Source: Daucus carota subsp. sativus (taxonomy: Eukaryota; Streptophyta; Magnoliopsida; Apiales; Apiaceae). From it: DNA of 64,000 nucleotides. A model generated the notes under the pieces. That model did not search any database and was not told where the DNA came from. It saw only the letters and a program-made list of their open reading frames with translations. Below, in pieces: positions 23,423 through 36,059 of the stretch. The position numbers and the translations under genes are program-made. Within the stretch, counting starts at the first letter, position 1. Each line of letters begins with the position of its first letter. The stretch lies in NCBI RefSeq assembly GCF_001625215.2, contig NC_030381.2:49499214-49563213 (forward strand), read 5' to 3'.

Positions 23423-24230
23423 GTAGAAAGGATTCTGCCTGTTTAAACTTCCTTTCTGATGTATTAGGATTCCTTTATGATGTACGAAGCATCTATAACT
23501 ATATTGATCACTTGTGCTATGAGCAAACATGAAGATTTTTGATAAACAGTAGTAACAAACAAACATGTCTTTGTTTTTTCACTAAATAATAAACAAACGT
23601 GTCCTTGGCACCACTAGAAAATCTCACCTTTTAGGTGCTGCACAGGCCGATAAAATTTCCCATCAAAAAATATATACGGGGAGGATGTAATTTGTACTAG
23701 AAGATGTACACAAAAATAACCATACCTAATTACCTTTTGATTTTGTTTTTAACACTAGTGGCACTGATCATCCACACAAACAAGCTGAGCATCTTTTTAT
23801 CTGCAAAAGATATGAATAGAATCCTATAAATATATGGCAAAAAGCAAGGGGTACACACCAGACACGGCTATCTTTAAATATCAGTTTAATTGAAATCTTA
23901 AAATTGCATATAAATCAAAAGAACATGAAGTTCCTGTTTCAGTACCTTGCTCCTCTTGTTACTGCATCATAAATACAAGGGCAGGAAACCAAACAAGGAG
24001 GCCAGGGGATTGAAATATTAAATTGCTTCTCTTTTTTTTTTATGAGAAGACGAGCAGAACTGTGACACAGTGCTAAAGATTCTAAATCTTGTTTATCTCT
24101 TTTCATCTGAAACGGCATCAAGACTGTAATTGTAATCCCATCTAGAGTTGTTTGCTTCTATAATCTTTAGACTGTAATGGTCAACTCATATTAAAATTTT
24201 ACAATAAAAGAGAAGTCTTCCACGCTTGTT
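23423..24230. other. Convergent intergenic region
   Basis: 3' flanks of the HABP4-like gene (plus) and the two-TM protein gene (minus). No further gene is seen. Confidence 0.5.
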
Positions 24231-27200
24231 CTATTCACTTTTGCTTATAGAAATTTCAGGAGCTAAGCCCATTTCCTTCATTTGATTTTCGACTGAAACT
24301 AGGCCAGTTTGTGAAAGAAAGCTGCAGATGAAATCGAAATCAGTGATCTGGATCTCAAATATAAAAGCTAATATACAAATATATAAAACTTTACTTTGAA
24401 ATCATATAGTTAATTCCAAGACCTTTCTATTACTTTTTTTTCTAGTTTCCTTATTATTACACTGGAGGAAACTTAAAATTAATATTCCCAATTAGGTTTC
24501 TGGTGATGAACAATGATTTTGCATCTTGTGAACCCAATGCTAGAAAATCAATTGAGCAATCCCTGAAACTCTATAATTTAAAACCACTGGAGAGTTCCCC
24601 AATTTCATGTAAACTATTACTGCTAGATTAAGAAGCTGGGAACCAAACTTTCGATTTTAAAAACTAAATGGTCTTTCTTCTTGTTAAGTTCTACCCAAAA
24701 AACTCTGCATGCTATACTTAAGAAAATGGTCTTGTATCTCAACATCATAAGCTTTAAGCTGTTATGAAGAGAGCATAACCATGGCGTGGCTTCAGTGCGA
24801 GCACACACCAAATATCATGAATCGTTCAGGGTCATAGCTACGATAAAAGGTCAATAAATTACATATCTGCAAAATTATAACTTCTAAGACAAGGCATGTA
24901 ATAGAGGCAGAGAAAGTAAACACATGGACAACATCAAATCAAATTAGCCTTCTATAAAACAATGCTGGGCCTCAGATGATGATAAACATCAGAAATGGTG
25001 CATCTTAATGTAAGCTCAAAGCCTAGAAATGGTATATGATCTGGTGTCTTATGCATTAGAGATAATTTTCTGGTAATGTATAAATTTTTATAGACTCCGG
25101 TACATATTTCATAAGTTCAAACTGAGTTAATCCTTAGTCCTTACAAAGGAATGAGATATATCTCAACAAGCTGATCATTTTCAGCAAATTTAAAGCAACA
25201 CAGTCTGATCCAGTTATACTAGCATATCACATTCCCAAACCATAGAAGGACAACACATCTAAATGAAGAAATCAAGAGCAATCAGAGTAGATATACAGCC
25301 AAATGAATAAGAGGTTCGACCAATCAATGCCTTCTTTATACAGGAAAAAGACCACATTTGCATATTCAGAATCACACTAGCACTGTGTTCCCGAAAATTT
25401 TTGTGAGAGAGAAGAAAAGAAAGTGAGGAAAATATTTTCTGCAAAATGTTCCCGAGTTTTTGGGTGGAGAGAAAGGTAAAGGAAGTTAAGGAAAATAACG
25501 ATCAATTTCTTCATAATATTTTCTTTCCAAAACTGGGAAGATTGAGAGGGAAGTAAAAACAGTTTAAGATGGGATAATGACCAAACATCTTTAGTACATC
25601 TTTTCCCGTGTATTAATGTATATCAATACCTCGTTATCTTTTCCCACGTATCTATTGTTCCCCCTTCGCGCGTAACATCTGTGCTATCATAAAAGAATAC
25701 AGTCCATATTGTGAGAGAACTATTCCAGCACATCCTTTCAGGCGGCTCTCTGTCATCTATCAAGGTATTCTGGATCTTATAACTCTCTTCGTTGAATCAG
25801 TGATCATGTGTTTTGTATTGGACTTGCAGTTTTATAGTTTATGCAGTTATTAGTTGTTGTAGTTTTTATTCATAGGTGCAGTTATTGATTTAAGATACAG
25901 CGGATGTACTGTCTATGTGCACACATTCTTGAATTAAAATTTTGTTGCTTATTTGCTGATTTGTGTGAGGAACTATTGACTTGTATTAATTAATATTTTT
26001 TATATAATGAATCAATTATCTTTCAAGTACATTACTTCTTGAATTATGACTGTAAGTAGCATTTAGATAATCAGTATTTTTGTTGTTATGGATGAAGATG
26101 GATAACACCATATATGAGAGTTACAAACTTGAATGAAAAACCATCTTGCCTGTAAATTAAACCTTACAAATACATGCTTATGTATACTAATCATAAGCTG
26201 AAGGCACCAGGAGGTCGATACAATTTTACTATTCATGTCAATTTTTAAAAACATTTTTCCTTCTCTTTATTTTGAAAAAAATTTCACATTGGATCATTGA
26301 TAGAACACATGCAAGTTATCTGACAATAATGGAACAGGTTGAAAGTAAATGACAAGTTGAGGGAACACATATACAGAAAGGAAATAATAACACAGATCAA
26401 CAGTTAGACATCATAAAAGTGGTCATAATATCCGAAGTTTTAAGGGTACAAGTCATGATAGATCAAAAATACATCAAAACATGTCATCCCTACTACATCA
26501 TATCTAATCTGGCCATAACTATACAAAGAGTCCTAACTACAATACTACTGCCAGAGTGTCTATGGATCGGAGCTACAAAATCTGCATCAAAATAAAAGAT
26601 AGTGCATGATGCTCTAGTCGATACTGTACAATGTCTACTACATACATCAAAAGCTATATCTGAGATACACACAGCTACGTGTGTTATCTCCCAAAAGTAA
26701 AACTATACATATATAACTAGCCACTAGTAGAAGATCTCTGATACCCTGCGTAGGAACTCTGAAAAAGCTTTACCAACCATCATCGAAACCATGGGGCCAT
26801 CAACAAGCCCGGAACTGGTGGAGGGCACTCCACGGATATCAGATCAGAGTCCCTGGAATACTGACACAGCAATTTGATGCATAATCTCTGAACTAATATC
26901 TCGAGCCGCTAAGAAGCCTGGTCTGATATCAGATTGCTTCTTGGCTCGAGATATTAGTTCAGAGATTATGCATCAGATTGCCGTGTCAGTATTCCAGGGA
27001 CTCCGATCTGATCTCCGTGGAGTGCCCTCCACCAGTTCCGGGCTTGTTGATTGCCCCATGGTTTCGATGATGGTTGATAAAGCTTTTTCTGAGTTCCCAC
27101 ACAGGGTATCAGAGATCTTCTACTAGTGGTTAGTTATATATGTATAGTTTTACTTTTGGGAGATAACACACATAGCTGTGTGTATCTCAGATATAGCTTT

Positions 27201-29205
27201 TGATGTATGTAGTAGACATGTAGACATTGCACAGTATCGACTAGAGGATCATGCACTATCTTTTATTTTGATGCCGATTCTGTAGCTCCGATCCGTAGAC
27301 ACTCTGGCAGTAGTATTGTAGTTAGGACTCTTTTGTATAGTTATGGCCAGATTAGATATGATGTAGTAGGGATGACATGTTTTGATGTATTTTTGATCTA
27401 TCACGACTTGTACCCTTAAAACTTCGGATATTATGACCACTTTTATGATGTCCTACTGTTGAGCTGTGTTATTATTTCCTTTCGGTATATCTGTTCCCTC
27501 AACTTGTCATTTACTTTCAACATGTTCCATTATTGTTAGATATTTTGCATGTATTATATCAATGATCCAATGTGAAAAAAAAAAATCAAAATAAAAGGAG
27601 AGAGAAAAATGTTTTTAAAATGATCAACTTTTATAAAGGTTTTAAAAAGGGTTTTCAACAATACTTAACTTTTACAGCTTTCTTTAAAAGTTTTCAAAAA
27701 TATGCAACTTTGATACAATATCTCTTTTCAAATTAGACATTCAAGTTGCTTTCAACTTCTGTACTGAGTTTTAAAGAATTTGCACCCTGTTTTTATCGTC
27801 AAGTAAACCATGTTTTATATACATTCTGATGAGAACTATTAACCGTGTCCCTTCTTGATAGAATCAAGATAAGTTTAAACCCAAATGACACCCCAGTTGA
27901 TGAGTCAACCCCTGAAGTTCCACCCGAATTTCAACCCCATCCCAATCCTTTTCAAATGTTTATCGATCTTCTTCAACAAAATCTTCAAGCTAATCCTGAA
28001 AGAAATTCTTCAAGTCAGCTTACTAAACCCACTATTTCTTTCAAATCTTTGCAACCCCCAGAATTTAAAGGGACTGTAGATCCAGTTGAAGCCAAGATAT
28101 GGCTACGAGAAATAGAGAAGACTTTTGAGATAGTCGGGTGTAGAAGAAGATAAGAAAACTATTTTTGCTGCTTTTATGCTTAAAGTTAAAGGTGAGGCTA
28201 ACTATAGGTGGGAAGCTAAGCGAGTACTAGAGGGATCTAGTATTATATCTTGGCTAGGTTTACTAAGTTATTTTCTAGAAAAATACTATCCTAAGCATCT
28301 AGTGAATCAAATGGAGCTCAAGTTTCTAGAGCTCAAAAAGGAGAATATGTATGTAGCAGAGTATGAGGCTAAGTACACTGAGCTTTCTAGATTCGTCCCG
28401 CGTCAGGTAGATATGGATGAAATGACGGCTAGACGTTTCCAGCCGGTCTTAAAACCCTGGATCCAAAATAGAGTCGTTGTTTTCGAGATCACTAGTTACG
28501 CAACACTAGTACATAAGGCATGTATTGTTGAGTCGGGGAGTGAGTTGTATAACAAAGAAAAGGGCGATAGAAAGCGAAAGACTCCGCTGAATAGTTAGAA
28601 CTCTGGAAAGAAACCTTGGAACCCGAGTGTGAAGAAACCTTTTGTAAAGAGAGAAGGGCCACGAAATCGAGAGGGAAGTCAAAGGTTTAGGACTGCACAA
28701 AGTGCGAATGTGTTACAATGGAGACCGATGAATAGATATTACATTCTAGTCGTAATAATTAATTTATTTGTACTATTTTATTAATTTGGGATTTATCAGA
28801 AATATTAAAATAATTAATAGTTAATTTATTTATTCATTTTGTATAATATTTAATTATATAAATATTTATCAAACAAAAACCGAAACGAGAATAAACGAGC
28901 CAAGCGAATAATTTTTTAAAAATTAACGAAGCGGAACTTGAGCCCCAAGTATTCTTGGAGCCCAAGAATTTTGAGTAATGCCCAAGTAATGTAATAATTA
29001 AGAATAAGTTAATTGATCATTAAGTGATTAATTGTGGTTAGCTACACCTATAAAAAGGGGCTAAAAAGCAATTGGCTCATTATCAATATATTCAACTAAG
29101 GAAAGAGGCTGTGAAAATCAAGGGAAAAGTAGGTAGCCATGAAGTTAGAAGAAGAATGGGGATTTCTTTGTCCAAAAATCTAGTCAACAAGGTAACTAAT
29201 CCATA

Positions 29206-29263
<58 letters not shown>

Positions 29264-32119
29264 CGGGGGGGGACAAGGATGGAGCGGAGACAGGGGGTGG
29301 CTGTCGAAGTTTCTCCGGTCGGCGACGATGGTAAGCAGTGGAGAAGAAAGAAGGAAGGGGGGGATGAATTGGGGGAGATGATGTAGGGGTAAATTGGACC
29401 TTTCACAAGCTAAAATTTTTAAATAAAAATTAAGAAATAGTATATTTGGATTAATTGGGAATAATGATAATATTTTAATATAAAAGGTAGTATATAAATG
29501 ACATAGTGATTAGTGTAGTAACAACAAGATTTAATAATATTTGGGAGTAAATATTTTAAAATAAGAATAATAAATTTGGTGAGATATTAAAATAATATTT
29601 GGATTTAAAGATTTAAATCTCAAGATGGGTAGTGTAAATAAAGTAAGTTTAATTATTAATAATAATCGTATTGGGTGGGATATTTAAGTAAAATTTGAAA
29701 TTTGGAAATAATTAGTAGTTCGAGTTATTTAATAAGTTGATGAATAATTATTAATTATTATTGATCGGAGAACGAAACTAGAAGCTGGAATCTTGGCCAA
29801 GTAGGATTAATCATCGTTTAAACAATTAATGAGAATAGCTTGTAATATATAATGGATTGCTTGGGTCTCTGGTAATAGAAAGAAGAATATATCAAATAAA
29901 TTAAACAAATATCAGTAAGATAATACCTCATTATTAATAGAAATCATGGTGATGATCAATAGAAATGGGATTAGGTGTCGGGATTAATTCAGATTATTAG
30001 TAAAAAATAGAAAAGTGATTTGGGATCATTAGTTAGTGGACCGAGAAAAGAATTAATATATTTTATAATTTAAAAAACGTACAAGTGTAGAAAAGAGAAA
30101 CTACCAATATGAAATTTAGTCGAGAGATTAATAGAAGGTTAGCTAATTGATTAAAAGAATTAAAATATTATTTCGACTTAAAGGTATAGGTGTTATATTT
30201 AATTCTTTTAAATCATTATTTACCAGATGAAGAAATTACTAAGTAATTATAATTCTGCGTGACTTAGAATATCTGATATCCGGAAGGAGGTAGCCGAATT
30301 ACACGTGATAAATACGAAATATTACAAGCTAAGGACGTCAGGCAAGTTCACTACCCCTTCCTTGATGTCACACCTTTCTATTTATTAATATTTGAAGATG
30401 TGTTGGCTGTCATAATATGTTGATTAATATTGCTTTGGTTCGAGTTGACATCAAATAATAGTTGGAAAGTTGAGAGGTCTATTTTTTATCTTGAGTCCTT
30501 CCTTTGTTCAGAATTGACTGTCCCTAATAATCAATATTTTCTCAAATTTACAAATCTTTTGTAATTCATTCAAGAATTTGATTGAACATAAAAATAATGA
30601 TCTCAATCCAATAAAAAATGAGAGATCATCCTATATTTGATTCTATCTTCAATTCTATCCACTGGGAATCTTTGAGTTATGATTGAAAGGATGCATTATT
30701 CGCATTCTTTGGAAGGAGTGTGCTAGGAAATGATTAATTGGAGGTGTTCTGTTTAAGCTGGTCAACACGAATTTATTAAATTCGTGGAAGAGATGAAATT
30801 TCTTCGACTATCGGCTGTGTGTGGATAGTCTAGGGTTACAAATGATAACCCTTATGCTAGCAAAAATTGAGAGTGTGAGGTGTATCTTATGCAGTGACGA
30901 TCAGACTGCAAAAATTACACAGGAGAACGGGAAGCACGAAATGGTGTTTGATCGAACCATGTAGTGTTACCGAAAGTGGAAGACCAGCGATTTCTTTTTG
31001 AAATTTGTTACACCTTTTGTTGTTACCTACTTTGCTGTTTTGATCTAATATGCTATCGAAGTTTTCTTCGCATATCTTATTATTTGTTGTTCTATGCTAT
31101 GTGGACTTGCTGAGCAATTCGTTTGCTCATTCTTGCATCTAATTTATATTGTTTTAAGCAGTAAAGAACGAGTATGACACGACTCAAGAAAACCACCCGG
31201 AAACGGGTTTTGGCAAAGGAAAGAAGAAGGCGCATCACACGAGCTGAAGCTGCTAGGCAACATTGTGTGGTAGTACAAGCTATAGTTATAATAATTATAG
31301 TCTGTGATCAGACTTACTATTATGTGATAACATTAGACTTGGTAGTTATGTTGTAAGACGATCGACCCTGGACTTGTGGGGCGAGACCTTCGTTTGTATA
31401 ATATTAGTATATTTTACAAAGTGTTATCGAGCCAGATGCGTGGTGACGGACCAGACCTGTGGGATGCGGATCTGGGGGCGTCACATCAGTGATGAAAGCA
31501 ACACAACCAAGAAACTGAAAATTATCATATTTTTGGGGTATTGGTCAATCACACATTTTAGTTCCCACGCACAAATGCCTGCACTAAGCTCGAAGACTTG
31601 AACCATAACCTCTTATTACAAAGAGAAGAGAGATATCGGCTAAGTTACAATACTATGGGTCATATAACCTTTTAACAATCAGGTAGTAAACTCAAAGGTA
31701 GATCCAGTGATCTGGCATATACTTCCATCCTTAATCATCAATATCACAATAATCATAAAATTAACTTGCATATAACAAAACTTAGAGATACCTGGTTAAA
31801 AGAAAGAAGAGGATCCCAGTAATAAGAACAAGAAAAGTGACATGAATAATCAATGATAAATCACTTGCAGAAAATGCTAAAGCCAACATTGCAGTAAGGC
31901 ACAGACCCAACATCAAGAATGCAACTTTTAGCGTATTCCAAGTTTGACCCTGATTTCAAAACAACAACAGATTAAAACTTGCAGCAAAAATACACAAAAT
32001 GGGAAGGTGATTTTAATGGGGGGAATCGTACGGACATTAACACCAGGAGCCAAGGCGCCAAGTAGTACTGCAGTTGCTGCTGAGACTTGTGATTCTGCTT
32101 CAGATGCTTTGGTCTCCAT
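24231..32119 (-). CDS. Small two-transmembrane protein, Pkr1-like V-ATPase assembly factor (tentative), three exons with a giant intron
   Basis: Model: complement of join(24231..24321, 31792..31949, 32036..32119), 333 nt, 110 residues, all introns GT-AG and in phase. Exon 1 reads METKASEAESQVSAATAVLL and ends APGVN. Exon 2 (GQTWNTLKVAF...) carries two hydrophobic segments, about residues 38-54 and 59-79. Exon 3 lies 7.5 kb away and completes it with SFLSQTGLVSVENQMKEMGL and a short polar tail. I recall this pattern from short plant proteins annotated as ER factors for V-ATPase assembly (Pkr1); a Got1/Sft2-like assignment is the alternative. The donor of exon 1 (GTCCGT) is weak. Intron 2 holds a palindrome, a broken gypsy gag and an LTR, but the coding exons are intact and no residue is lost, so the gene may still work if the long intron is spliced. 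An apparent exon-like SFL after 31531 is a chance match. Confidence 0.65.
24322..26235. other. Distal part of the large intron
   Basis: Part of intron 2 of the minus-strand two-TM gene, with no recognised repeat ends or genes. Around 25610-25760 there is a slightly more GC-rich patch without coding motifs. Confidence 0.4.
26236..27627. repeat. 1.4 kb palindrome adjoining a gypsy gag fragment
   Basis: The two arms (about 26236-26930 and 26940-27627) are inverted copies meeting near 26935, with almost no spacer. Both carry a GGTATCAGAG string (27103-27112 on plus; its complement near 26740), which resembles the primer-binding site for initiator tRNA-Met used by plant LTR retrotransposons. The arms therefore look like two head-to-head copies of the 5' leader of one element. 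The arms differ by several percent, so this is not a fresh event. A 61-codon frame at 26941-27126 reads MARDISSEIMHQIAV and is mirrored in the other arm; I do not recognise it. Confidence 0.75.
27845..28720 (+). pseudogene. Ty3/gypsy retrotransposon gag fragment, broken
   Basis: The frame from 27845 reads SLLDRIKISLNPNDTPVDES and contains PPEFKGTVDPVEAKIWLREIEKTF in short pieces, the usual start of the plant retrotransposon gag (capsid) domain. A one-base shift at about 28137 moves the frame, and the second half follows (FLEKYYPKHLVNQMELKFLE, AEYEAKYTELSRFVP). A stop after TPLNS (about 28598) and loss of everything beyond about 28720 remove the zinc knuckle, protease, reverse transcriptase and integrase. 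It is a dead remnant within the intron of the two-TM gene. Confidence 0.88.
28721..31485 (+). mobile_element. LTR of a Ty3/gypsy-type retrotransposon (probable solo or truncated)
   Basis: The right edge ends GGGGGCGTCACA at 31485, the kind of ...CA terminus used by many plant gypsy LTRs, which begin TGTGACGCCCCC on the opposite strand. A TATA box, CTATAAAAAGG at 29048-29058, fits an LTR promoter, and a long GC-poor segment with scattered stops follows. The left boundary is not certain; it may merge with the gag remnant. The 5 bp target duplication was not found (right flank TCAGT). A 60-codon Arg-rich frame at 31174-31356 is probably not coding. Confidence 0.5.
29209..29263. repeat. AT then GA microsatellite
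   Basis: An AT dinucleotide run (to about 29236) is followed by a GA run, inside the LTR region. Confidence 0.9.
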
Positions 32120-34118
32120 TTTGTGATGAGATTCTTTTGCAATTACAGCTTCTTGATTTGAACAATACTGACTGAAAAATTGGGGAAAACTGGTTATGAA
32201 ATCAGGGAGGGACGGATTACTCAGTCAATATTCAGAAAAAAAAATAGAACTGCTTACAATTTGACTTTCTCCGTAAGATTGGACTAAGATGCAATACGAT
32301 AATAATTTTACTTAAATTAAATTGAACTTAAATCCTAAATCTTGAAATTTTTATATAATTTAAGTTTTAAAAACTGTAATTTGCCACAGCATTTGTATTC
32401 TCTAATTTAATTAAATGGAAATACATAAAAAAATAATAATAAATATGATTCTAGGTCTTGGTTTGGGGTTCGAATCAGTGTTATAAAGATCATCGATTTA
32501 ATTAAAAATTTCTGATTAATCTTTATAAAAATATTTTATCGAATTACCGATTACACACTTGATTTAACTGTATTTACCTGATTTATCAAGAAAGATTATG
32601 ATAAATCCATAATAAATCCTGAAACGGTAGATAAACCAATTAGTTCCTGTTGTTTCTGACAATTATACTCAATATTTTATAGTAGTTGTATATTTGAACT
32701 TTAGTCTTAAATCATTGTTTGTTGGTTAGTTTTTTTCCCCAAAAAGAAAAACACTTTCATTTATCACAACATAACATAGCCAAGACAATCTCCCAATCCA
32801 ACCAGATTTGGAAAATAAATAATATATTGAACATAATTAGCTGATTTGTTTCATGATCATTTATTAAATATATACATATATATATGATTTAAAAATCCTA
32901 AAATTAAAAATGAAATCAAATATATCCTAACCAATCCAATAATGTTATCTTTTCTTGTCCAACAAAAATTTAATTTATTACAATTTTATTCCAAAATTTT
33001 ACTCTAGAATAGCTAAGAGAAAAATAAAGATTGGGAACGGCTTCAAAAACTTGTTAAAATGGTATATATGTTCTTATTATATAAAGTATACATCATTCAT
33101 CCAATTTTCTTATCTTTCTCTCGCTCATTATAATAATAATCGGTTATATATTATAAAAATATATTATTTAAGAAGAAGTTAATATATTTAATATGAAAAT
33201 TATAATTTTTTTGTCACATAAAATTGTAATATTAAAATCATGTGAACATTTATTTCGGGATAAAGGAACAACTAAAAGAGAATTAGAAGATGGGGACCAA
33301 GTGACTAACTAGTTTAATAAAAGGATGAACTTGTAATTTTACTTCCTACTCAAAAGCACTAATAAAGTAATAATAAAATTAACCACTCTTTCAAACTTTT
33401 TAACTCACGAGTAATACTGGTAACATCCTGTTTCACCTACTTTACTTAGATATATTTGTTTTTCATCACAATTTCACTTGCTTCTGGTAGATTTATTTGT
33501 TTTACGATCACAAGAGCTCAAGAACAAGCCGTTAGTTTGATGTTCATCCATCCATTTCTCGCATTCTGTCATCTTGACCCCTTTGACAGGTGTTTTTCCC
33601 TCCTTCGTACAAATTTACTAGATTTTATTTTACTATAAATAATCCTGTCTTAAAAAAACAATATTCCTTTGACAGGTGTTTTTCCCTCCTTCGTACAAAT
33701 TTACTAGATTTTATTTTACTATAAATAATCCTGTCTTAAAAAAACAATATTGCGTTTGGTGATCAGACAATTGCTGGCTATCCTGATTGTAAGGAATTAT
33801 CAAAAGCTTGTGACCCCAAAGTAGAAAATTAGTTAACAACATTACAACCAGTAAATCCGAAGAATCCAACACATACAATCTTTTTCAAGGTTTTATTGGC
33901 ACAAGAAAATAATTAAGTTTCGAAATTCACCAGCACATTATATACAAAAGAGAAGCTGAATCACAGAGCATCAGTTTTTCTGATTCCATATCAGACATCT
34001 GCGTATCTCTAAAGTTTGTTCACGAGGCCTTAACACATTCTGCATTGTTAGCAAATGAGTCAAAATGCCCGAAAGGGTGGCATAGGATCAATCTTGAGCA
34101 TCCAGCAATTAATCACAC
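32120..34118. other. Spacer upstream of the two-TM gene
   Basis: AT-rich. It contains a dispersed repeat with cgatttaatt/attaatc motifs at about 32480-32660, similar to segments near 36.9-37.1 and 40.1-40.25 kb. No gene is seen. Confidence 0.5.
33580..33751. repeat. Perfect tandem duplication, period 86 bp
   Basis: The segment beginning cctttgacaggtgtttttcc and ending aaaaaaacaatatt is repeated directly, with copies at 33580 and 33666 and no visible mismatch except at the edges. Confidence 0.92.
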
Positions 34119-34478
34119 ATGAAGTTCCCGACACTGGATCATCGCATGGGTGCTTTACTTAGGATGATCCTCTTCCTATCATTAGTCATAACCACAAATT
34201 CATCGTCGAGATACAAGGGAATTGGATGGAACAAAGTCGCGGTAGTGCCATATCCACCAACAAAGAGTACTATTTACAGTTGTAATGGTAGAATTGGCGA
34301 CTGTATAGATCAATCAGAAGAAATGATGTTGGATTCCGAGGCCAGTAAAAATGTGCTAGCTCTAGAACAGAAGTTTATTGTGTATAAGTTTTTCGATAAG
34401 GAACATGTACCTTGCAGTCAACGTGGCCAGTCCTATTATAGTTGCCATACCTTCAAGCAGCGGAATTCTCGAGTGTGA
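34119..34478 (+). CDS. RALF-like peptide precursor, truncated C-terminus
   Basis: RALF precursors are secreted peptides that bind FERONIA-type receptors and raise extracellular pH. This 119-residue frame has a signal peptide (start at M1 or M10; hydrophobic GALLRMILFLSLVITT), a prodomain with paired Cys (YSCNGRIGDC, residues 53-62) as in RALF1-type precursors, and the C-terminal VPCSQRGQSYYSC block (residues 97-109). It then ends at RNSRV-stop, so the third and fourth mature cysteines and the NPYxRxC segment are missing. The usual RRxL cleavage site is replaced by KNVLAL and the YISY receptor motif is FIVY. It lies 1.6 kb upstream of an intact RALF gene, so it is a tandem duplicate that has decayed or diverged. 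The product may be inactive or act differently. Confidence 0.7.
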   Translation: MKFPTLDHRMGALLRMILFLSLVITTNSSSRYKGIGWNKVAVVPYPPTKSTIYSCNGRIGDCIDQSEEMMLDSEASKNVLALEQKFIVYKFFDKEHVPCSQRGQSYYSCHTFKQRNSRV

Positions 34479-36041
34479 TGCAGTTGCAGTATATATTTGT
34501 ATCATAAAAAAATTTGTATTTCTTCTTCTCCTCTGTAATTTTTGTACAGCATTGATGTCAATGATAGATAAAATCTTAGAACCATGCCATTATCATCAAA
34601 ATCTACATTTGAGGCCTTTACAATCTAGTTACCAAATTTCATTGCCGACTTTATAGAACATGTTCAGCAGAATCAGCACGCAGAATATAAAGCTTAATAA
34701 CTTCTGCACATTAGATCTGTTATGGATACTTCAATATGCACTCTCAGTTCTCTTTTACACGTAGTATAAAGTATAAATTTTTATGTGGTAAAAGAAAATT
34801 CAAAAAATAATGATCAGAATTATTTTTTTATGCATCTGAAATTACAGAAAAAAGTCAAAAAAACATGTAAGAGGGAATAGGTGGAGTACATTTCTCGTTG
34901 CATATATGTGTATTTGATGTTAAGGAGCTTAAAATAAGGCAAACACAAAAGCTAGAACATGGATGATTTAAATCCATAAGAACACAGTTAAAACTAGAGC
35001 AACTTAGCCATTAACACAACACACAAGTTTTTAATGTTAGCTCAATGTTGATTGACACGCTCATATTGATGAATTTTGAGGGCCACTGGTGTTTCAGGTA
35101 AGAATTCAGGAAGGTTGACATACATTTAAAATAAGCAGCGAATAAACAACAATATCAAGCATGTTGTGTTATATTATTTTGGCTCACTCGGGTAGCGTCA
35201 GACATGACACATATTCGAGTATCATACTCAAAATTTAAAATTTGGAGACACCGTCCTATTTCTTGAACACAGAGAACGGGGACACAACATAACACATTAA
35301 TATGTAACCATGATAAGTAGATTTCTTAATAAAAATAACTATGAATTCTGATTAAACACAATTTTATAAGAAATTTTGTAAATCAGGGATCTCTTCAACT
35401 TGTTTTTTTACTTTTATTTCTTTCTTTTTGCTTTTATTTTTGCAGATTTGTGTTATATATTCAACTTATATGTGAGTTTTTAAGTCGGTTCACATTTCAA
35501 TCAAAGAATCCGATATGAATCAGTGTCGTGTCCATGTCGGACACAGCACGACTACCTAACCTTCTTGCTAATATTTGTATATTTTCAGCTTGTTGAGTGC
35601 TAACTCAAGGTCCGGTCTCAGAGACTGAAACCCTCGTGAGAATTACATTTGTAATACTATGTTGCCAATATTTTTACAAATTCAGGAAAAAAGAAGGGAA
35701 AATAGATATAAGAGGTCAGTTTACAATGACAAGAAAACATATTTACCAACCGTTGATTGTTCTTGGTAATAATGGAAGGACATGAGCCAAACAGCTTCAT
35801 TAACATGCAATTCATCGACAAACAAGGAGCAACAACGGTGGCAGATAAATTTTCCCAAATGAGAATTAAAATGAACAGGCAATAATGAGTGTTGTCTGCA
35901 AACCACAGAAATATCTGCTCCAAATAGACTGTCAATTTTTAGCACACCCTTCCCCATATCATTCTTTCACCGATCCTAAAATTCAGATAATTAAAAGAAG
36001 ATCAATCTTCAATATAAACACATTCAGGCCATTCTCAAAAT
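34479..36041. other. Spacer between the RALF genes
   Basis: No gene is seen. Around 35195-35560 the phrases cgggtagcgtcagacatgac and cgtgtccatgtcggacacag face each other and resemble ends of a small transposon related to the element at 20544. An AATATAAAC motif at about 36011-36019 may serve as TATA box for the next gene. Confidence 0.45.
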
Positions 36042-36059
36042 ATGTCATCACCAAACAAG

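Noticed and set aside
31174-31356. Basic 60-residue frame starting MTRLKKTTRKRV
   Set aside because: It sits within the LTR region, without conserved motifs or neighbours.
31487-31535. Apparent third exon of the two-TM gene next to the LTR (acceptor then SFL)
   Set aside because: Sequence after SFL does not match the family, while the exon at 24231-24321 completes it exactly in phase.
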